Assembly: GCA_024743315.1 (NCBI GenBank)
Contig: JANSWU010000005.1
Coordinates: 62,001 to 126,000 of the forward strand
Direction: 5' to 3'
From: Hyphomonadaceae bacterium
Lineage (GTDB): Bacteria; Pseudomonadota; Alphaproteobacteria; Caulobacterales; Hyphomonadaceae
Length of the DNA stretch: 64,000 nt
The notes under the pieces: generated by a model
The model's input: the letters and a program-made list of their open reading frames with translations, nothing else
What the model was told of the DNA's origin: nothing
Database searches by the model: none
In this document: positions 1 to 8,810 of the stretch, one piece after another
How the letters are laid out: the number at the start of each line of letters is the position of its first letter
How positions within the stretch are numbered: the stretch's first letter is position 1
Program-made: the position numbers and the translations under genes

Positions 1-371
1 ACATGGTGTCGCGCGGCGATAATGGCATTCTGTGGGCGTCAGGCACGCATCACTGGCCCGACATGGTTGCCCGGGTCGATGCCGTGGCGGCGACCGCTCC
101 GGTGAGCGTCGAGCGCGGGTATGACACAGGCGATGGCCGCGATGACTGGACCATGCTGTCTGATCACGCCGTCTTCTTCCGGGCTGGCATTCCACATATT
201 TATTTCGGCGTTGAAGATCATCCCGATTATCACCGCCCCAGCGATGACTTTGAAAACGTCGACCAGGAATGGTTCCTTAAATCTGTTGATACGCTGGCGA
301 TGATGGCGGAAGCCATGGACGCAGATCTCGGCGAAATCCTCACCATGCGGCGGGCCGCTAACGCAGACTAG
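1..371 (+). CDS. M28-family zinc peptidase, C-terminal fragment
   Basis: This is the tail of a gene that begins before the window; the frame is open from base 3. The 122 visible residues resemble the end of M28 aminopeptidase-like proteins. The supporting parts are a segment around 'DDWTMLSDHAVFFRAGIP', then 'YFGVEDHPDYHRPSDDFENVD', the usual late His-containing region of the family in which a substrate-pocket loop and the last zinc ligand lie. The zinc ligands encoded earlier cannot be seen, so activity and signal peptide cannot be judged. The stop is followed by a 181-base gap before bacterioferritin. The family call is fairly safe; the substrate is unknown. Confidence 0.75.
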   Translation, partial: MVSRGDNGILWASGTHHWPDMVARVDAVAATAPVSVERGYDTGDGRDDWTMLSDHAVFFRAGIPHIYFGVEDHPDYHRPSDDFENVDQEWFLKSVDTLAMMAEAMDADLGEILTMRRAANAD

Positions 372-442
372 TGCAGAACCAGATATGGTCAGAATGCGCT
401 GCGAAAACAGACTTCTGCCCTGCGACTGATTTTCAATCGCCT

Positions 443-476
443 TGCAAATGCTTCGCACTATCATAATCAATTGATT
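443..476 (+). promoter_or_regulatory. Candidate Fur-like operator and AT palindrome before bfr
   Basis: Bases 443-457 read TGCAAATGCTTCGCA, an imperfect 7-1-7 inverted repeat (5 of 7 pairs) that resembles Fur-type boxes of the TGCGAATNATTCGCA form. Eight bases downstream lies a perfect 12-base palindrome, AATCAATTGATT (465-476). Both lie 75-110 bases before the bacterioferritin start, a sensible place for iron control. Binding by Fur, Irr or another regulator is inference. Confidence 0.3.
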
Positions 477-552
477 TTATTGCGTTTTTTCTTGCAATTT
501 CGCGACTCATCGCTATTTCGGGGAACATAGGTAGTTTTACGGAGTAGGCCCG

Positions 553-1032
553 ATGAAAGGCGACGCAAAAGTCATTGAATTCCTCAATCTCGCATTGAAG
601 AACGAGCTGACCGCAATCAATCAGTATTTCCTGCATTCGCGCATGCTGAAAGATTGGGGCGTCAGCAAGCTTGGTGATTATGAGTACAAAGAATCCATCG
701 AAGAAATGAACCATGCCGATTGGTTGATTGAGCGGATCCTGTTTCTCGGGGGTCTGCCTAACCTTCAGGACCTCGGAAAGCTCCGCATTGGGGAAGGCGT
801 CAAAGAGATCCTCGAATGCGATCTCGCACTCGAGAATGACGCGATTCCATTACTTCGCGACGCGATGGAGCATTGTGAAAAGGTGCGCGACTATGTCAGC
901 CGTGACCTGTTTGGAAAAATCCTCACCAATGAGGAAGAACATGTCGATTATATCGAAACTCAGTTCGAGTTAATCGATCGGATCGGTATGCAGAGTTACA
1001 CGCAGCTGCAATCTGAGGCGAATGCGCACTAA
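553..1032 (+). CDS. bfr: Bacterioferritin
   Basis: A 159-residue bacterioferritin, which oxidises Fe(II) at a di-iron centre and stores it as mineral in a 24-subunit shell, with heme bound between subunit pairs. All expected ligands are visible: ferroxidase residues E18, E51, H54, E94, E127 and H130, and heme ligand M52. The opening [20 protein letters not shown] is typical of the family and the length is standard. The start is supported by GGAG at 541-544, eight bases upstream. The next gene encodes an iron-sulfur protein 23 bases downstream, so the pair may be co-transcribed. A Fur-like inverted repeat lies upstream. I see nothing abnormal in the protein. Confidence 0.96.
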   Translation: MKGDAKVIEFLNLALKNELTAINQYFLHSRMLKDWGVSKLGDYEYKESIEEMNHADWLIERILFLGGLPNLQDLGKLRIGEGVKEILECDLALENDAIPLLRDAMEHCEKVRDYVSRDLFGKILTNEEEHVDYIETQFELIDRIGMQSYTQLQSEANAH

Positions 1033-1055
1033 ATCTGCAACACCGGGATGCCATC

Positions 1056-1709
1056 ATGCCGAAAACCACGATCTTCGAATATAAGGGCACATCCGAAACC
1101 GTTTCTTGGGATCGTCGATTGTGCATTCATGTCGGAGAGTGTGGCCGCGCCAAAGGCGACCTGTTCGAAACCGGGCGCGACCCTTGGTGCGACCCAGATC
1201 TTGCCGACCGCGCGAACACCCAGGATGTGATTGCGCGATGCCCAACCGGGGCGCTGGCCCTGCACGATGAGAACGGCTTGCTGGTTGAACCGGCCCCAGC
1301 CGATAATCAGGTCCACGTGTCGAATGACGGACCGCTCTACGTCATCGGCGATTTAAAGGTCGATGGTGCCAGCGACGACATGCACAGCGTGACGCGCCGC
1401 GTCGCGCTGTGTCGCTGCGGGGCGTCCAAGAACAAACCGTTCTGCGACAATTCTCATCGCGATATCGGGTTTCACGATGCAGGCGCGGTCGGCGATACAG
1501 GCGTGCCGGACATCGAGTCTGGTGGACCGCTTGAGATCAAGCGCATTCCGGATGGGCCGATCGAAGTTTCGGGTAATTTTACGATCCGGGCCGGATCCGG
1601 GCGCAAGGCCTGGTCTGGCCGCAAGGCCTATCTCTGCCGGTGCGGTCAATCCGCGAACAAGCCATTCTGTGATGGCGCTCACAATGCGGCCGGGTTCAAA
1701 GCGGAATAG
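1056..1709 (+). CDS. Fer4_19 plus twin CDGSH iron-sulfur protein
   Basis: A 217-residue protein with three predicted cluster sites. Residues 1-75 form a divergent 4Fe-4S mono-cluster domain (Fer4_19: cysteines in LCIHVGECG, DPWCDP and ARCPTGAL). Two CDGSH-type zinc-finger domains follow: LCRCGASKNKPFCDNSH near residues 111-127 and LCRCGQSANKPFCDGAH near 190-206. Each keeps the three Cys and one His that bind a 2Fe-2S cluster. The first has Asn where Gly is usual. The protein is probably cytoplasmic and involved in electron transfer or cluster handling. It follows bfr directly, which suggests an iron role, but no reaction can be assigned. It ends two bases from the convergent hydrolase. Confidence 0.88.
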   Translation: MPKTTIFEYKGTSETVSWDRRLCIHVGECGRAKGDLFETGRDPWCDPDLADRANTQDVIARCPTGALALHDENGLLVEPAPADNQVHVSNDGPLYVIGDLKVDGASDDMHSVTRRVALCRCGASKNKPFCDNSHRDIGFHDAGAVGDTGVPDIESGGPLEIKRIPDGPIEVSGNFTIRAGSGRKAWSGRKAYLCRCGQSANKPFCDGAHNAAGFKAE

Positions 1710-1711
1710 GG

Positions 1712-2647
1712 TTAGATCCCGGCGCGTTCGAGCATCCGATCGAAGCCGGCCCAGAATTCGGCGCGCTTGTCCGGCTTTTCCATCAGGATTTCATGCATCG
1801 CGCCCTCAACTGTGACGTGCTCACAATTAGGCAGGCGCTTGGCGACATTGGCATGAGCGCGATTATCGACCAGCTTTTCATCGGCAGCACTGGCGACAAA
1901 AATTGGAATGTCGATCTGAGCGAGAACCTCAGGTTTTGAAATGCGGTTAAAGATGTCGAGGGATGCCCCAAGCCACCCCCAAGTAACCGGCCCCAAAGAG
2001 AGTTCCGGCGCGGCATCGGTAAGATCGCGATTCATCTGCCAGTGTGCGCGGTCATAGGTGACGACGTTTTCTTCAAATCGCTCTGGAGGACCAGGCTTCT
2101 GGGCAAAATCGTCAGAGCGCCCCATGACCCGCATGGCCCAGATGAAATAGCGTTGGACGCGCCCGAGTGGCAGGCCCCACATCGGCGCACAAAAGGCGGC
2201 GGCATCGACTTTGACAAGGCCTTGCCCGATCGCCGCGAGAGCGATGGCCCCTCCCATCGAATGCGCCAGAGACACACGTGGCCGCGGCAATTCTTCCATT
2301 GCGTCCAAGCCGTTGCGCAAGGCGCCCATGAAGGTCTCGAAACGATCAATGTGCCCCTTTTGGGGATCATCGAGGAGCCGCTCAGACAGACCTTGGCCTG
2401 GCCAGTCAATAATGAGAACGGCAAAACCCCGGTCCTGCAATTCGCGCGCGACTTCAAAATACTTTTCAATGAACTCCGTTCGCCCGGGACACACGATCGT
2501 CGTGCCGCGCGGTGTCTCAGACGTCGCAGGCGCGAGGCAGGCCCTCAGCTTTCGCCCCCCTACCCCTTCAAACCAAATAATCCGCGCGCCTTCCGGGCGT
2601 GGATTGCCTGGTACATCGACAATACGGTCTTGATCGGGTTGGGTCAT
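1712..2647 (-). CDS. Alpha/beta hydrolase (lysophospholipase / S33-like)
   Basis: A 311-residue alpha/beta hydrolase of the serine aminopeptidase/lysophospholipase group. The nucleophile elbow is SLAHSMGGA (Ser near residue 130). The oxyanion region follows the strand TIVCPGRTEF. 'IIDWPGQGLS' is the usual second-strand motif. The acid and histidine are probably in ASAADEKLVD and GAMHEIL near the C-terminus. No signal peptide is seen, so it is probably cytoplasmic. The substrate is unknown; PldB-like lipase activity is one option. The ATG at 2645-2647 is used. It is transcribed after the SCP2-domain gene, but a hairpin terminator separates them. Confidence 0.85.
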   Translation of the reverse strand: MTQPDQDRIVDVPGNPRPEGARIIWFEGVGGRKLRACLAPATSETPRGTTIVCPGRTEFIEKYFEVARELQDRGFAVLIIDWPGQGLSERLLDDPQKGHIDRFETFMGALRNGLDAMEELPRPRVSLAHSMGGAIALAAIGQGLVKVDAAAFCAPMWGLPLGRVQRYFIWAMRVMGRSDDFAQKPGPPERFEENVVTYDRAHWQMNRDLTDAAPELSLGPVTWGWLGASLDIFNRISKPEVLAQIDIPIFVASAADEKLVDNRAHANVAKRLPNCEHVTVEGAMHEILMEKPDKRAEFWAGFDRMLERAGI

Positions 2648-2664
2648 AAAAACGTCCAGGACAT

Positions 2665-2700
2665 AAAAAGCCTCATCCCGCGTTTAAGCCGGATGAGGCC
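2665..2700 (-). terminator. Rho-independent terminator after the SCP2 gene
   Basis: On the minus strand, GCCTCATCC (2691-2699 complement) pairs perfectly with GGATGAGGC (2670-2678 complement) across a 12-base loop and is followed by five T's. It lies 28 bases past the stop of the minus-strand SCP2 gene and just before the hydrolase start. Confidence 0.8.
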
Positions 2701-2727
2701 TTCGATCAAATCAATGAGGGCGCAATC

Positions 2728-3033
2728 TTAAGAGAGCTTGCTCATAATGCTTTGCAGTTGCATGGCGACAGACATATCGCCGAGCACTTTCAATTTGCCC
2801 TGCATGAACGCCATGGTCGGGTCCATTTGGCCAGCTGCCAGCTTGGTAAAGTCGTCCCAGTCGACTTTAACGGTTGCATCGGCATCGGCGTCGTCATTGT
2901 TGGCGACCCCAGCGGCCCCATCGATGAACAGTTGACCGACATCGCCGAAATCGAACTTAACCTTTTTGGAAAAGCCGCTATCGCCGCCGGCAACAGCTGC
3001 TGATGCTTTCGATGTGAGTTCTGCGAGATCCAT
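2728..3033 (-). CDS. SCP2 sterol-carrier domain protein
   Basis: A 101-residue single-domain protein of the SCP2 sterol-binding family, a small lipid-binding fold. Recognisable parts are the KVKFDFGDVGQLFIDG strand-turn, then DATVKVDWDDFTKLAAGQMDPTMAFMQGKLKVLGDM, where the DP-AFM-GK-K--GD pattern is the family hallmark. An upstream in-frame extension exists, but ATG 3033 is preferred because AGGAGGG lies 8-9 bases before it and the domain begins there. It is divergent from an acyl-CoA carboxylase subunit, which hints at a role in acyl-lipid metabolism. The ligand is unknown. Confidence 0.9.
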   Translation of the reverse strand: MDLAELTSKASAAVAGGDSGFSKKVKFDFGDVGQLFIDGAAGVANNDDADADATVKVDWDDFTKLAAGQMDPTMAFMQGKLKVLGDMSVAMQLQSIMSKLS

Positions 3034-3196
3034 CTGGAAGCCCTCCTGTAATATGCTCCTGACGGTGATAAAGCAGGCCTGACGGGCCTTCGCAAGGGTG
3101 CCGTTGACGTAAACTGCACCAGATTGAAAACTCTTACTAATTCTCGACTTCGTTTTGAGCTTGACCCTCCGCTGGGGAAGGTTTCGAAACAAAGCC

Positions 3197-4744
3197 ATGT
3201 CTTGGGAAAAATCGATCGAAGAATTGCGCCAACGAGAACGATTGGCGGAGAATATGGGCGGCGAAGAGCCGGTCACTCGGCAAAAAGGGCGAGGAAAACT
3301 CACCGTACGCGAGCGCGTCGCCTTCTTGGCTGATCCCGGCAGTTTCCACGAAATCGGAAAGATTGCTGGCCGTGCGACCTATGATGCCGACGAGGCTTTG
3401 GAGAGCTTCATGGCCTCGAACTCGGTCATTGGTCGGGCAACATTAAATGGTCGACCGGCCTTCATCCTCGGCGACGATTTTACCGTTCGCGGCGGCGCCG
3501 CCGACGCCTCGATCCGCGGGAAGCTTTTGCTGGCGCTCAAGCAAAGCCAGGAATATCGCATGCCTCTGGTACAATTGATTGATGGCACGGGCGGCGGTGG
3601 GTCGATCAAGATGTTTGAGCAAGATCCACGCACTTACATTCCGGAAACCCCCGGCTGGGAATACATTGTCTCCGGCATGGCAACTGTGCCTTATGTCTCG
3701 CTGGGGCTCGGACCCTGCGCTGGCATGGGCGCAGGACGTCTCGCTGCCAGTCATTATTCGGTTCTGGTCAAGGAACTCAGTCAGGTTTTCGTGGCAGGAC
3801 CACCGGTCACCCGCGCGCTCGGTGAGGATGTGACCAAGGAAGAACTTGGCGGCTGGCAGATCCAGGCCCGCAATGGCACCGTCGATGCTGTCGTTGAGTC
3901 CGAGGCCGAGGCCTTCGAAGCGGCGCGGCAATTCCTATCCTATCTGCCATCGTCCGTGCACGAATTACCGCCCGTGAACGAGCCCACGGACAATCCGAAC
4001 CGCAAGGCAGAGGAGCTCCTTTCGATCGTGCCAACGGATGGCAAAACCCCTTATAAGCCGCGCAAGATCATCGCTGCCACCGTCGACACAGGCAGCTTCT
4101 TTGAAATTGGCGAGCAATGGGGACGCGGCATTGTCACTGGCTTTGCCCGGGTCGACGGGCATCCGGTGGGTATCCTCGCCGGTGATCCTTTCTTTCTTGA
4201 CGGAGCCTGGACCGCGGATGTCTGCGATAAAGTCACCCGGCATTTGGATCTGTGCTCGACCTTCCACTTGCCGGTCATTCACTTTGTCGATTGCCCTGGC
4301 TTTGCCTGCGGCGTGAAGCACGAGACCGAAGGCGTCACCCGCAAGGGCGTGCGGGCGATGTCCGCGGTTTATCAAGCCACGGTGCCGATCTGTGCGGTGG
4401 TGATCCGCAAGGCCTATGGCCTGGCCGGCTCCGCAATGTTCAATCCGAGCAAGGCAAAATGGCGCTATTGCTGGCCGAGCGGAGATTGGGGCAGCCTGCC
4501 AATGGCAGGCGGGATCGAAGCGGCTTATCGCAAAGAGATCCTCGAGGCGGAGGACAAAGAGGCTTATCTGGAAAGCCTGTACAAACGCTTCGATGCGATT
4601 GCTTCGCCATTCCGAACCGCAGAGGCTTTCTTCGCTGAAGAGATTATTGATCCGCGCGACACGCGACCGCTCTTGGTCGATTTCGTGCATCATGCCTGGC
4701 GCACGCTGGAGACAGGTGTGACACACTTCAGTCCGCGACCGTAA
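3197..4744 (+). CDS. Acyl-CoA carboxylase, carboxyltransferase (beta) subunit
   Basis: A 515-residue carboxyltransferase of the propionyl/methylcrotonyl-CoA carboxylase beta family, which moves CO2 from carboxybiotin to an acyl-CoA. The opening (RERLAENMGGEEPVTRQ then GRGKLTVRERV) matches the family. The acyl-CoA oxyanion region (LIDGTGGGG) and the second-domain oxyanion region (DCPGFACGVKHE, then RKAYGLAGSAM) are visible, and the length is normal. I prefer ATG 3197; a TTG at 3155 also keeps frame but lacks family sequence. No biotin carboxylase or biotin carrier gene is adjacent, so its alpha partner must lie elsewhere. The true substrate cannot be read from the sequence. Confidence 0.88.
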   Translation: MSWEKSIEELRQRERLAENMGGEEPVTRQKGRGKLTVRERVAFLADPGSFHEIGKIAGRATYDADEALESFMASNSVIGRATLNGRPAFILGDDFTVRGGAADASIRGKLLLALKQSQEYRMPLVQLIDGTGGGGSIKMFEQDPRTYIPETPGWEYIVSGMATVPYVSLGLGPCAGMGAGRLAASHYSVLVKELSQVFVAGPPVTRALGEDVTKEELGGWQIQARNGTVDAVVESEAEAFEAARQFLSYLPSSVHELPPVNEPTDNPNRKAEELLSIVPTDGKTPYKPRKIIAATVDTGSFFEIGEQWGRGIVTGFARVDGHPVGILAGDPFFLDGAWTADVCDKVTRHLDLCSTFHLPVIHFVDCPGFACGVKHETEGVTRKGVRAMSAVYQATVPICAVVIRKAYGLAGSAMFNPSKAKWRYCWPSGDWGSLPMAGGIEAAYRKEILEAEDKEAYLESLYKRFDAIASPFRTAEAFFAEEIIDPRDTRPLLVDFVHHAWRTLETGVTHFSPRP

Positions 4745-4877
4745 TCCCGAGCGTCCTAGCGAACCTTGGTCTCACGTCGCACACTCGCGGTCGAATTGTT
4801 GCAGCTTTATCCTTATCGTGAGCATATGCGACCGTATGAACTAAAAAGCAGAGTAGAATAAGGATTGGGGATGCGTC

Positions 4878-5453
4878 ATGATCGGAAAAGTCTTTCTCAC
4901 CTCCGCGAGTATAATTGTCATTGCCTCGGCGGCGATCGCCGACGCCGATGAGAGCCCGTCTGAAGCCATTGAACGATGTGCCGAGCTGGAGGATGGATCG
5001 GCTCGGATCGCCTGTCTCGAAGCGGCACTGCGCGGGGATACGGTATCTGCGGAGCCGAGTAAAACGCCCACGGCACCGGTCATCACCCAAGCAATAGAGG
5101 AAGTGCAAACGCCGCTGCCAGAGCCGGTCGAAAGCGCGTCTATTGCTCAACCCGTGGAGCTTGGGGCGGAACAGGTTGAGGCGCGCACGGCTGTCAGAGC
5201 CACGACACCAGCCGACAATCCGCGTCAGGTCTTTGCCGTGTCCAAGACCCGTACTGTGCCATATGAGAAGCTCGAAATCACCTTGGCCAATGGTCAAGTC
5301 TGGCGCCAAATCAAAGGCGATTCACAAAAGATCCGTGTGCCGCGCAAGTACCAGAATGCCCTCACCGCCGAGGTTTGGCGTGGTCCCGTCAGCGGTTACA
5401 AGATGCGCCTGTCAGAGCTCAAACGGACCATTCGCGTCGAGCGCCTGAAGTAA
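4878..5453 (+). CDS. Secreted or periplasmic protein of unknown function
   Basis: A 191-residue protein I cannot name. Residues 1-22 form a clear signal peptide (MIGKVFLTSASIIVIASAA...). Next is a short Cys-pair segment, RCAELEDGSARIACLEAAL (residues 35-53), a pattern seen at the start of many small exported proteobacterial proteins. A Pro/Thr/Val-rich, probably disordered linker runs to about residue 115. A compact C-terminal domain (LEITLANGQVWRQIKGDSQKI ... GYKMRLSELKRTIRVERL, residues 127-190) follows. AAGGA lies 12-16 bases before the ATG. It stands alone and ends at a strong shared terminator. An exported domain that binds something in the envelope is a guess. Confidence 0.8.
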   Translation: MIGKVFLTSASIIVIASAAIADADESPSEAIERCAELEDGSARIACLEAALRGDTVSAEPSKTPTAPVITQAIEEVQTPLPEPVESASIAQPVELGAEQVEARTAVRATTPADNPRQVFAVSKTRTVPYEKLEITLANGQVWRQIKGDSQKIRVPRKYQNALTAEVWRGPVSGYKMRLSELKRTIRVERLK

Positions 5454-5467
5454 ACCCCAAAACTAAA

Positions 5468-5496
5468 AAATGGCGACCCGATCTGGGTCGCCATTT
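5468..5496. terminator. Bidirectional intrinsic terminator
   Basis: A perfect 12-base stem (AAATGGCGACCC / GGGTCGCCATTT) with loop GATCT lies between two convergent genes. The A-run before and T-run after let it act on both strands: for the secreted orphan gene on plus and for the TonB-dependent receptor on minus. Confidence 0.9.
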
Positions 5497-5519
5497 CTGA
5501 TTTGCGTATCTTCTTTGCG

Positions 5520-8500
5520 CTAGAAGCGCTTGGAAACGTTGATAAACGCGCGGCGACCGATCAGGTCGTAGCCCGACTGGGTCACGATGTTCAGGCGCGA
5601 TGGCCCTTCACCTTGGTCGATCAGTGGCGGTTGCTCGTCGAACACGTTCCGGACACCGACAGACACGGTCCAGGAATCAGCATTGTAGCCAATCGCCAGG
5701 TCATGCGTCCAATAATCGTCGGTAAAGTCGACATCGGTACAGGCGACATTGGCGCCGAGAATACCACAGGCCGAACGCGTGGTGCTTTGTGACGCCGGAT
5801 CCGTGAATGCATCCGTGTCATCTTGCTGGGTCTCGCCAATGAAACGGGTCCGCAGACGCGCATTCCAGTTGCCCCATTCGACCAGAGCCGTACCAACAGC
5901 CTGCCATTCCGGATTGCCGATCTCGCCGACATTGTCGTCGCCTGGATCGTCATCGGAAATAACCTCAGCCTGCTCGATATAGTGTGTGGCAGAGAGATTG
6001 TAGCTGAACCGTGCGCCGTCGAGGATACGATCGATATCCATGCCGAAGCGGGCATTGAAGTCCAAGCCTTCAGACGTGACCTGTCCAACATTGATGAATG
6101 GCACATCGACGCGGTTGATCGTGGCCTGAGCTGGATCGCCCGAGTTCCGTGAGATGAAGTCACAGAACGGGCTGCCGAGGCCAGGCTCGTCATTGTAACA
6201 ACGGCTCAGGACGTCCGTCGCGCTGGTTGGCAGGATGCGGTCTTCAACGTCAATGTTGAAATAGGTGACCGAAAGATCGAAGTCGAAATCATCCGTCCAA
6301 GGCTGGCGGAAGACAAAGCCTGCCGTGTAAGATTCAGACGTTTCTGGCGCGAGATCCGGGTTACCGCCAGAATTGGTCGGAATACCGGTTGTTGCCAGCA
6401 ATCCAAGCGCGGTTGGATCGACGCCGTCAGCGACACAGTTGTCGAGGACAACTTGCGAGCGCGTGTCGGCAGTTGGGTCATAAACGCCGCCATTATTAGC
6501 TACGGTTGGAACCCGGCAAGGGTCATTACCGCCACCAATTGTGCCGACCGTCCCGGCGAGGAACAAGGCGCGCAGATCTGGTGCACGGAATGTTGTGCCC
6601 GCTGTACCGCGGATCCGGAAGTAATCCGTAACCTCAAAATCACCGCGCACAGAATAAGTGGCTTCATTGCCTGACAATTCAGTGTCGGAGTAACGACCCG
6701 CGAGGTTCAGATTGAACCGCTCGTGCAGCGGCAGTTCGGTTTCGGCAAACACTTCCCAAAGGCTGGTGCGGCCATTGGTATTGCCTTCAATGTCCGGAAC
6801 TTCCGAGGCGCCGAGACCGGCCACTCGAACGACATCGTTGACAGTGGCAATCCGCTCTTCGCGGAACTCGGCACCGAGCACGAGGCCAACCGTACCGGCC
6901 GGCATTTCGAACATGTCGCCTGTGACCACACCAGAGATGATTCCGGTTTCGAGCTCGGTCGTGTTGATCGAGTCGCCGAACAGGAAGTCTTCTTCCGCTT
7001 GCGTTGCAAAGCGTTTATTACCGCCTTCCGTGGTGAACAGGGTTGGTGAGAACCAATCCACGACCACACATTCAGATGGGGTCAGGAACCCGAAGCTTGT
7101 CGCTGTACGCGCCAGGCCACAGACCAGGTTACCATCCGCATCCAAGCGCAAGGTATCTAGAGATTCACGTGCAGCAAACTCGTTCAAGACGGGCTGTGAG
7201 GCGACACCATAACTGCGCTCATAGCTGGTATAGATGTCATAGACCCAGTTCTTCTCTTGCAGCGCCTGGATTGGAATATCGCCTTCCATTCCAGCGACGA
7301 AGCGGAAGTTTTCCACGTCCGTAGATCGACGCTGTGCGAGGCCCAGAGTTGTCACAACTGGAAGGGCATCGGCTGAGAATGGGTTAATTGGGTTGTCGAC
7401 CAACGCCAAAGATCCATCCGTGTTCACCAGAAGGTTGCCATTCGCGTCTTCCTGCGGAATCAGCGCTGGAACGCCAGGGAAGATTTGCTCATTTGTGAGA
7501 CGGCTGACACCGCTCCGATTTGAGTAGGACCCTTCAAAGTAAAGCGTGTCGCGGCTGAACAGATTCAAGTCATACTGTCCGGTTGCATAGAGGCTGTAAC
7601 GCTCGACGCCTTCTAAGAGTTGCGTATCGCGTTCTTCATCCTGCAAATTGTACAGATCGTTGAACGCGAAGTTCTCCGGCAGAGCGCCGCCAGTGGAGAA
7701 GCCGGGAACGCCAATGTCCGTGGTGCCAGGTGTGCTGAACACGAAACCTGTACCGGATAGGAACACGGAATTGTCCGGGCGATTGTCGAGACAGACAGAC
7801 CGGACACCACCGTCGGTGCCGACTTCAATGTCGCGCAGACAATCGTTGAAATTGTCACGGTCACCCGCAAGCACGGCCGTTCGGTTATAGAATTCGCCAC
7901 CGATCGTCAGATTGCCACGATCAAAGGATCCACCGGCAATGAAGCTCACTTGCAGCTCTTCGCCGCCTGGGTTTTCTGGCTGAGTTGCATTGGCCGCGAT
8001 TTCAAAGCCTTCGAAATCATCGCGTAGAATGACGTTGACCACGCCTGCAACAGCGTCTGATCCATAGATTGACGACGCGCCATCTGTGAGGATGTCGACG
8101 CGTTCAACCAAAGCGCTTGGAATGAGGTTGATATCCGGCGCAACGGGCGCTCCGCGTACCCCGGATCGCCCGAGACGCCGACCGTTCATCAAGACCAGCG
8201 TCGAAGATGCTCCAAGACCGCGCAATGCGATATTGTTTGAGCCAACACCGCCTTCGGAAACCCCTTCGACCGCTGCCGTCGGTGACCCCGCATTTGTCGA
8301 GGCATCGAACTGCACGCCAGTAATGGTTGGAGATTGAGCGACCAGATCGCCAATATCGATGATACCGATGGCCCGACCCTCGTCTGCATCGACCACTTGT
8401 AGGGGCGAGATCGACGAAAATTCGTCGCGGCGCAGGCGCGATCCGGTTACGATGACGCGTTCTTGAACGGCAACTTCGTCCTCTGCGTCCGCTGATACGG

Positions 8501-8606
8501 TTGCAACATCTGCATCAGGGTCGTCCTGTGCATGTACTGGCGCTATCGCCAATGCTGTTAGAACCGTCGACGCTAAAGCGAGTCGACGTATGACTGGAAT
8601 TTTCAA
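5520..8606 (-). CDS. TonB-dependent outer-membrane receptor
   Basis: A receptor of about 1028 residues that imports a substrate across the outer membrane using TonB energy. Order: signal peptide MKIPVIRRLALASTVLTALA..HAQ, an acidic linker with a TonB-box-like RVIVTGSRLRR, a plug domain (SPLQVVDADE ... NIALRGLGASSTLVLMNGRR ... VERVDILTDGASSIYGSDAVAGVVNVIL), then a long beta-barrel ending in the aromatic-terminal NVSKRF. The start is unusual: TTG at 8606 is preferred to a TTG 12 bases further out, because GGAGGG lies at the right distance before it. Extracellular loops contain Cys pairs. The barrel is large, as in receptors for carbohydrates or peptides. The substrate is unknown and no transport genes are adjacent. 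Confidence 0.93.
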   Translation of the reverse strand: MKIPVIRRLALASTVLTALAIAPVHAQDDPDADVATVSADAEDEVAVQERVIVTGSRLRRDEFSSISPLQVVDADEGRAIGIIDIGDLVAQSPTITGVQFDASTNAGSPTAAVEGVSEGGVGSNNIALRGLGASSTLVLMNGRRLGRSGVRGAPVAPDINLIPSALVERVDILTDGASSIYGSDAVAGVVNVILRDDFEGFEIAANATQPENPGGEELQVSFIAGGSFDRGNLTIGGEFYNRTAVLAGDRDNFNDCLRDIEVGTDGGVRSVCLDNRPDNSVFLSGTGFVFSTPGTTDIGVPGFSTGGALPENFAFNDLYNLQDEERDTQLLEGVERYSLYATGQYDLNLFSRDTLYFEGSYSNRSGVSRLTNEQIFPGVPALIPQEDANGNLLVNTDGSLALVDNPINPFSADALPVVTTLGLAQRRSTDVENFRFVAGMEGDIPIQALQEKNWVYDIYTSYERSYGVASQPVLNEFAARESLDTLRLDADGNLVCGLARTATSFGFLTPSECVVVDWFSPTLFTTEGGNKRFATQAEEDFLFGDSINTTELETGIISGVVTGDMFEMPAGTVGLVLGAEFREERIATVNDVVRVAGLGASEVPDIEGNTNGRTSLWEVFAETELPLHERFNLNLAGRYSDTELSGNEATYSVRGDFEVTDYFRIRGTAGTTFRAPDLRALFLAGTVGTIGGGNDPCRVPTVANNGGVYDPTADTRSQVVLDNCVADGVDPTALGLLATTGIPTNSGGNPDLAPETSESYTAGFVFRQPWTDDFDFDLSVTYFNIDVEDRILPTSATDVLSRCYNDEPGLGSPFCDFISRNSGDPAQATINRVDVPFINVGQVTSEGLDFNARFGMDIDRILDGARFSYNLSATHYIEQAEVISDDDPGDDNVGEIGNPEWQAVGTALVEWGNWNARLRTRFIGETQQDDTDAFTDPASQSTTRSACGILGANVACTDVDFTDDYWTHDLAIGYNADSWTVSVGVRNVFDEQPPLIDQGEGPSRLNIVTQSGYDLIGRRAFINVSKRF

Positions 8607-8810
8607 GGGTCCCTCCAATGAATACTCATAACTTGTGTGGAGAAATTTCTTTCTCCTGCGCTATTCAGGAGTTTTCTTAGCCCGTATGGAACCTCAAATC
8701 GGGAAAATTGTTTCGATTTGTTTCAATTGTGACATTAATATCACCTCCGTGCGGCGAGCGGAGCTTTTACTTGTTGAACCGGAAACACGCCCGAACACTA
8801 TTACTGAAAT

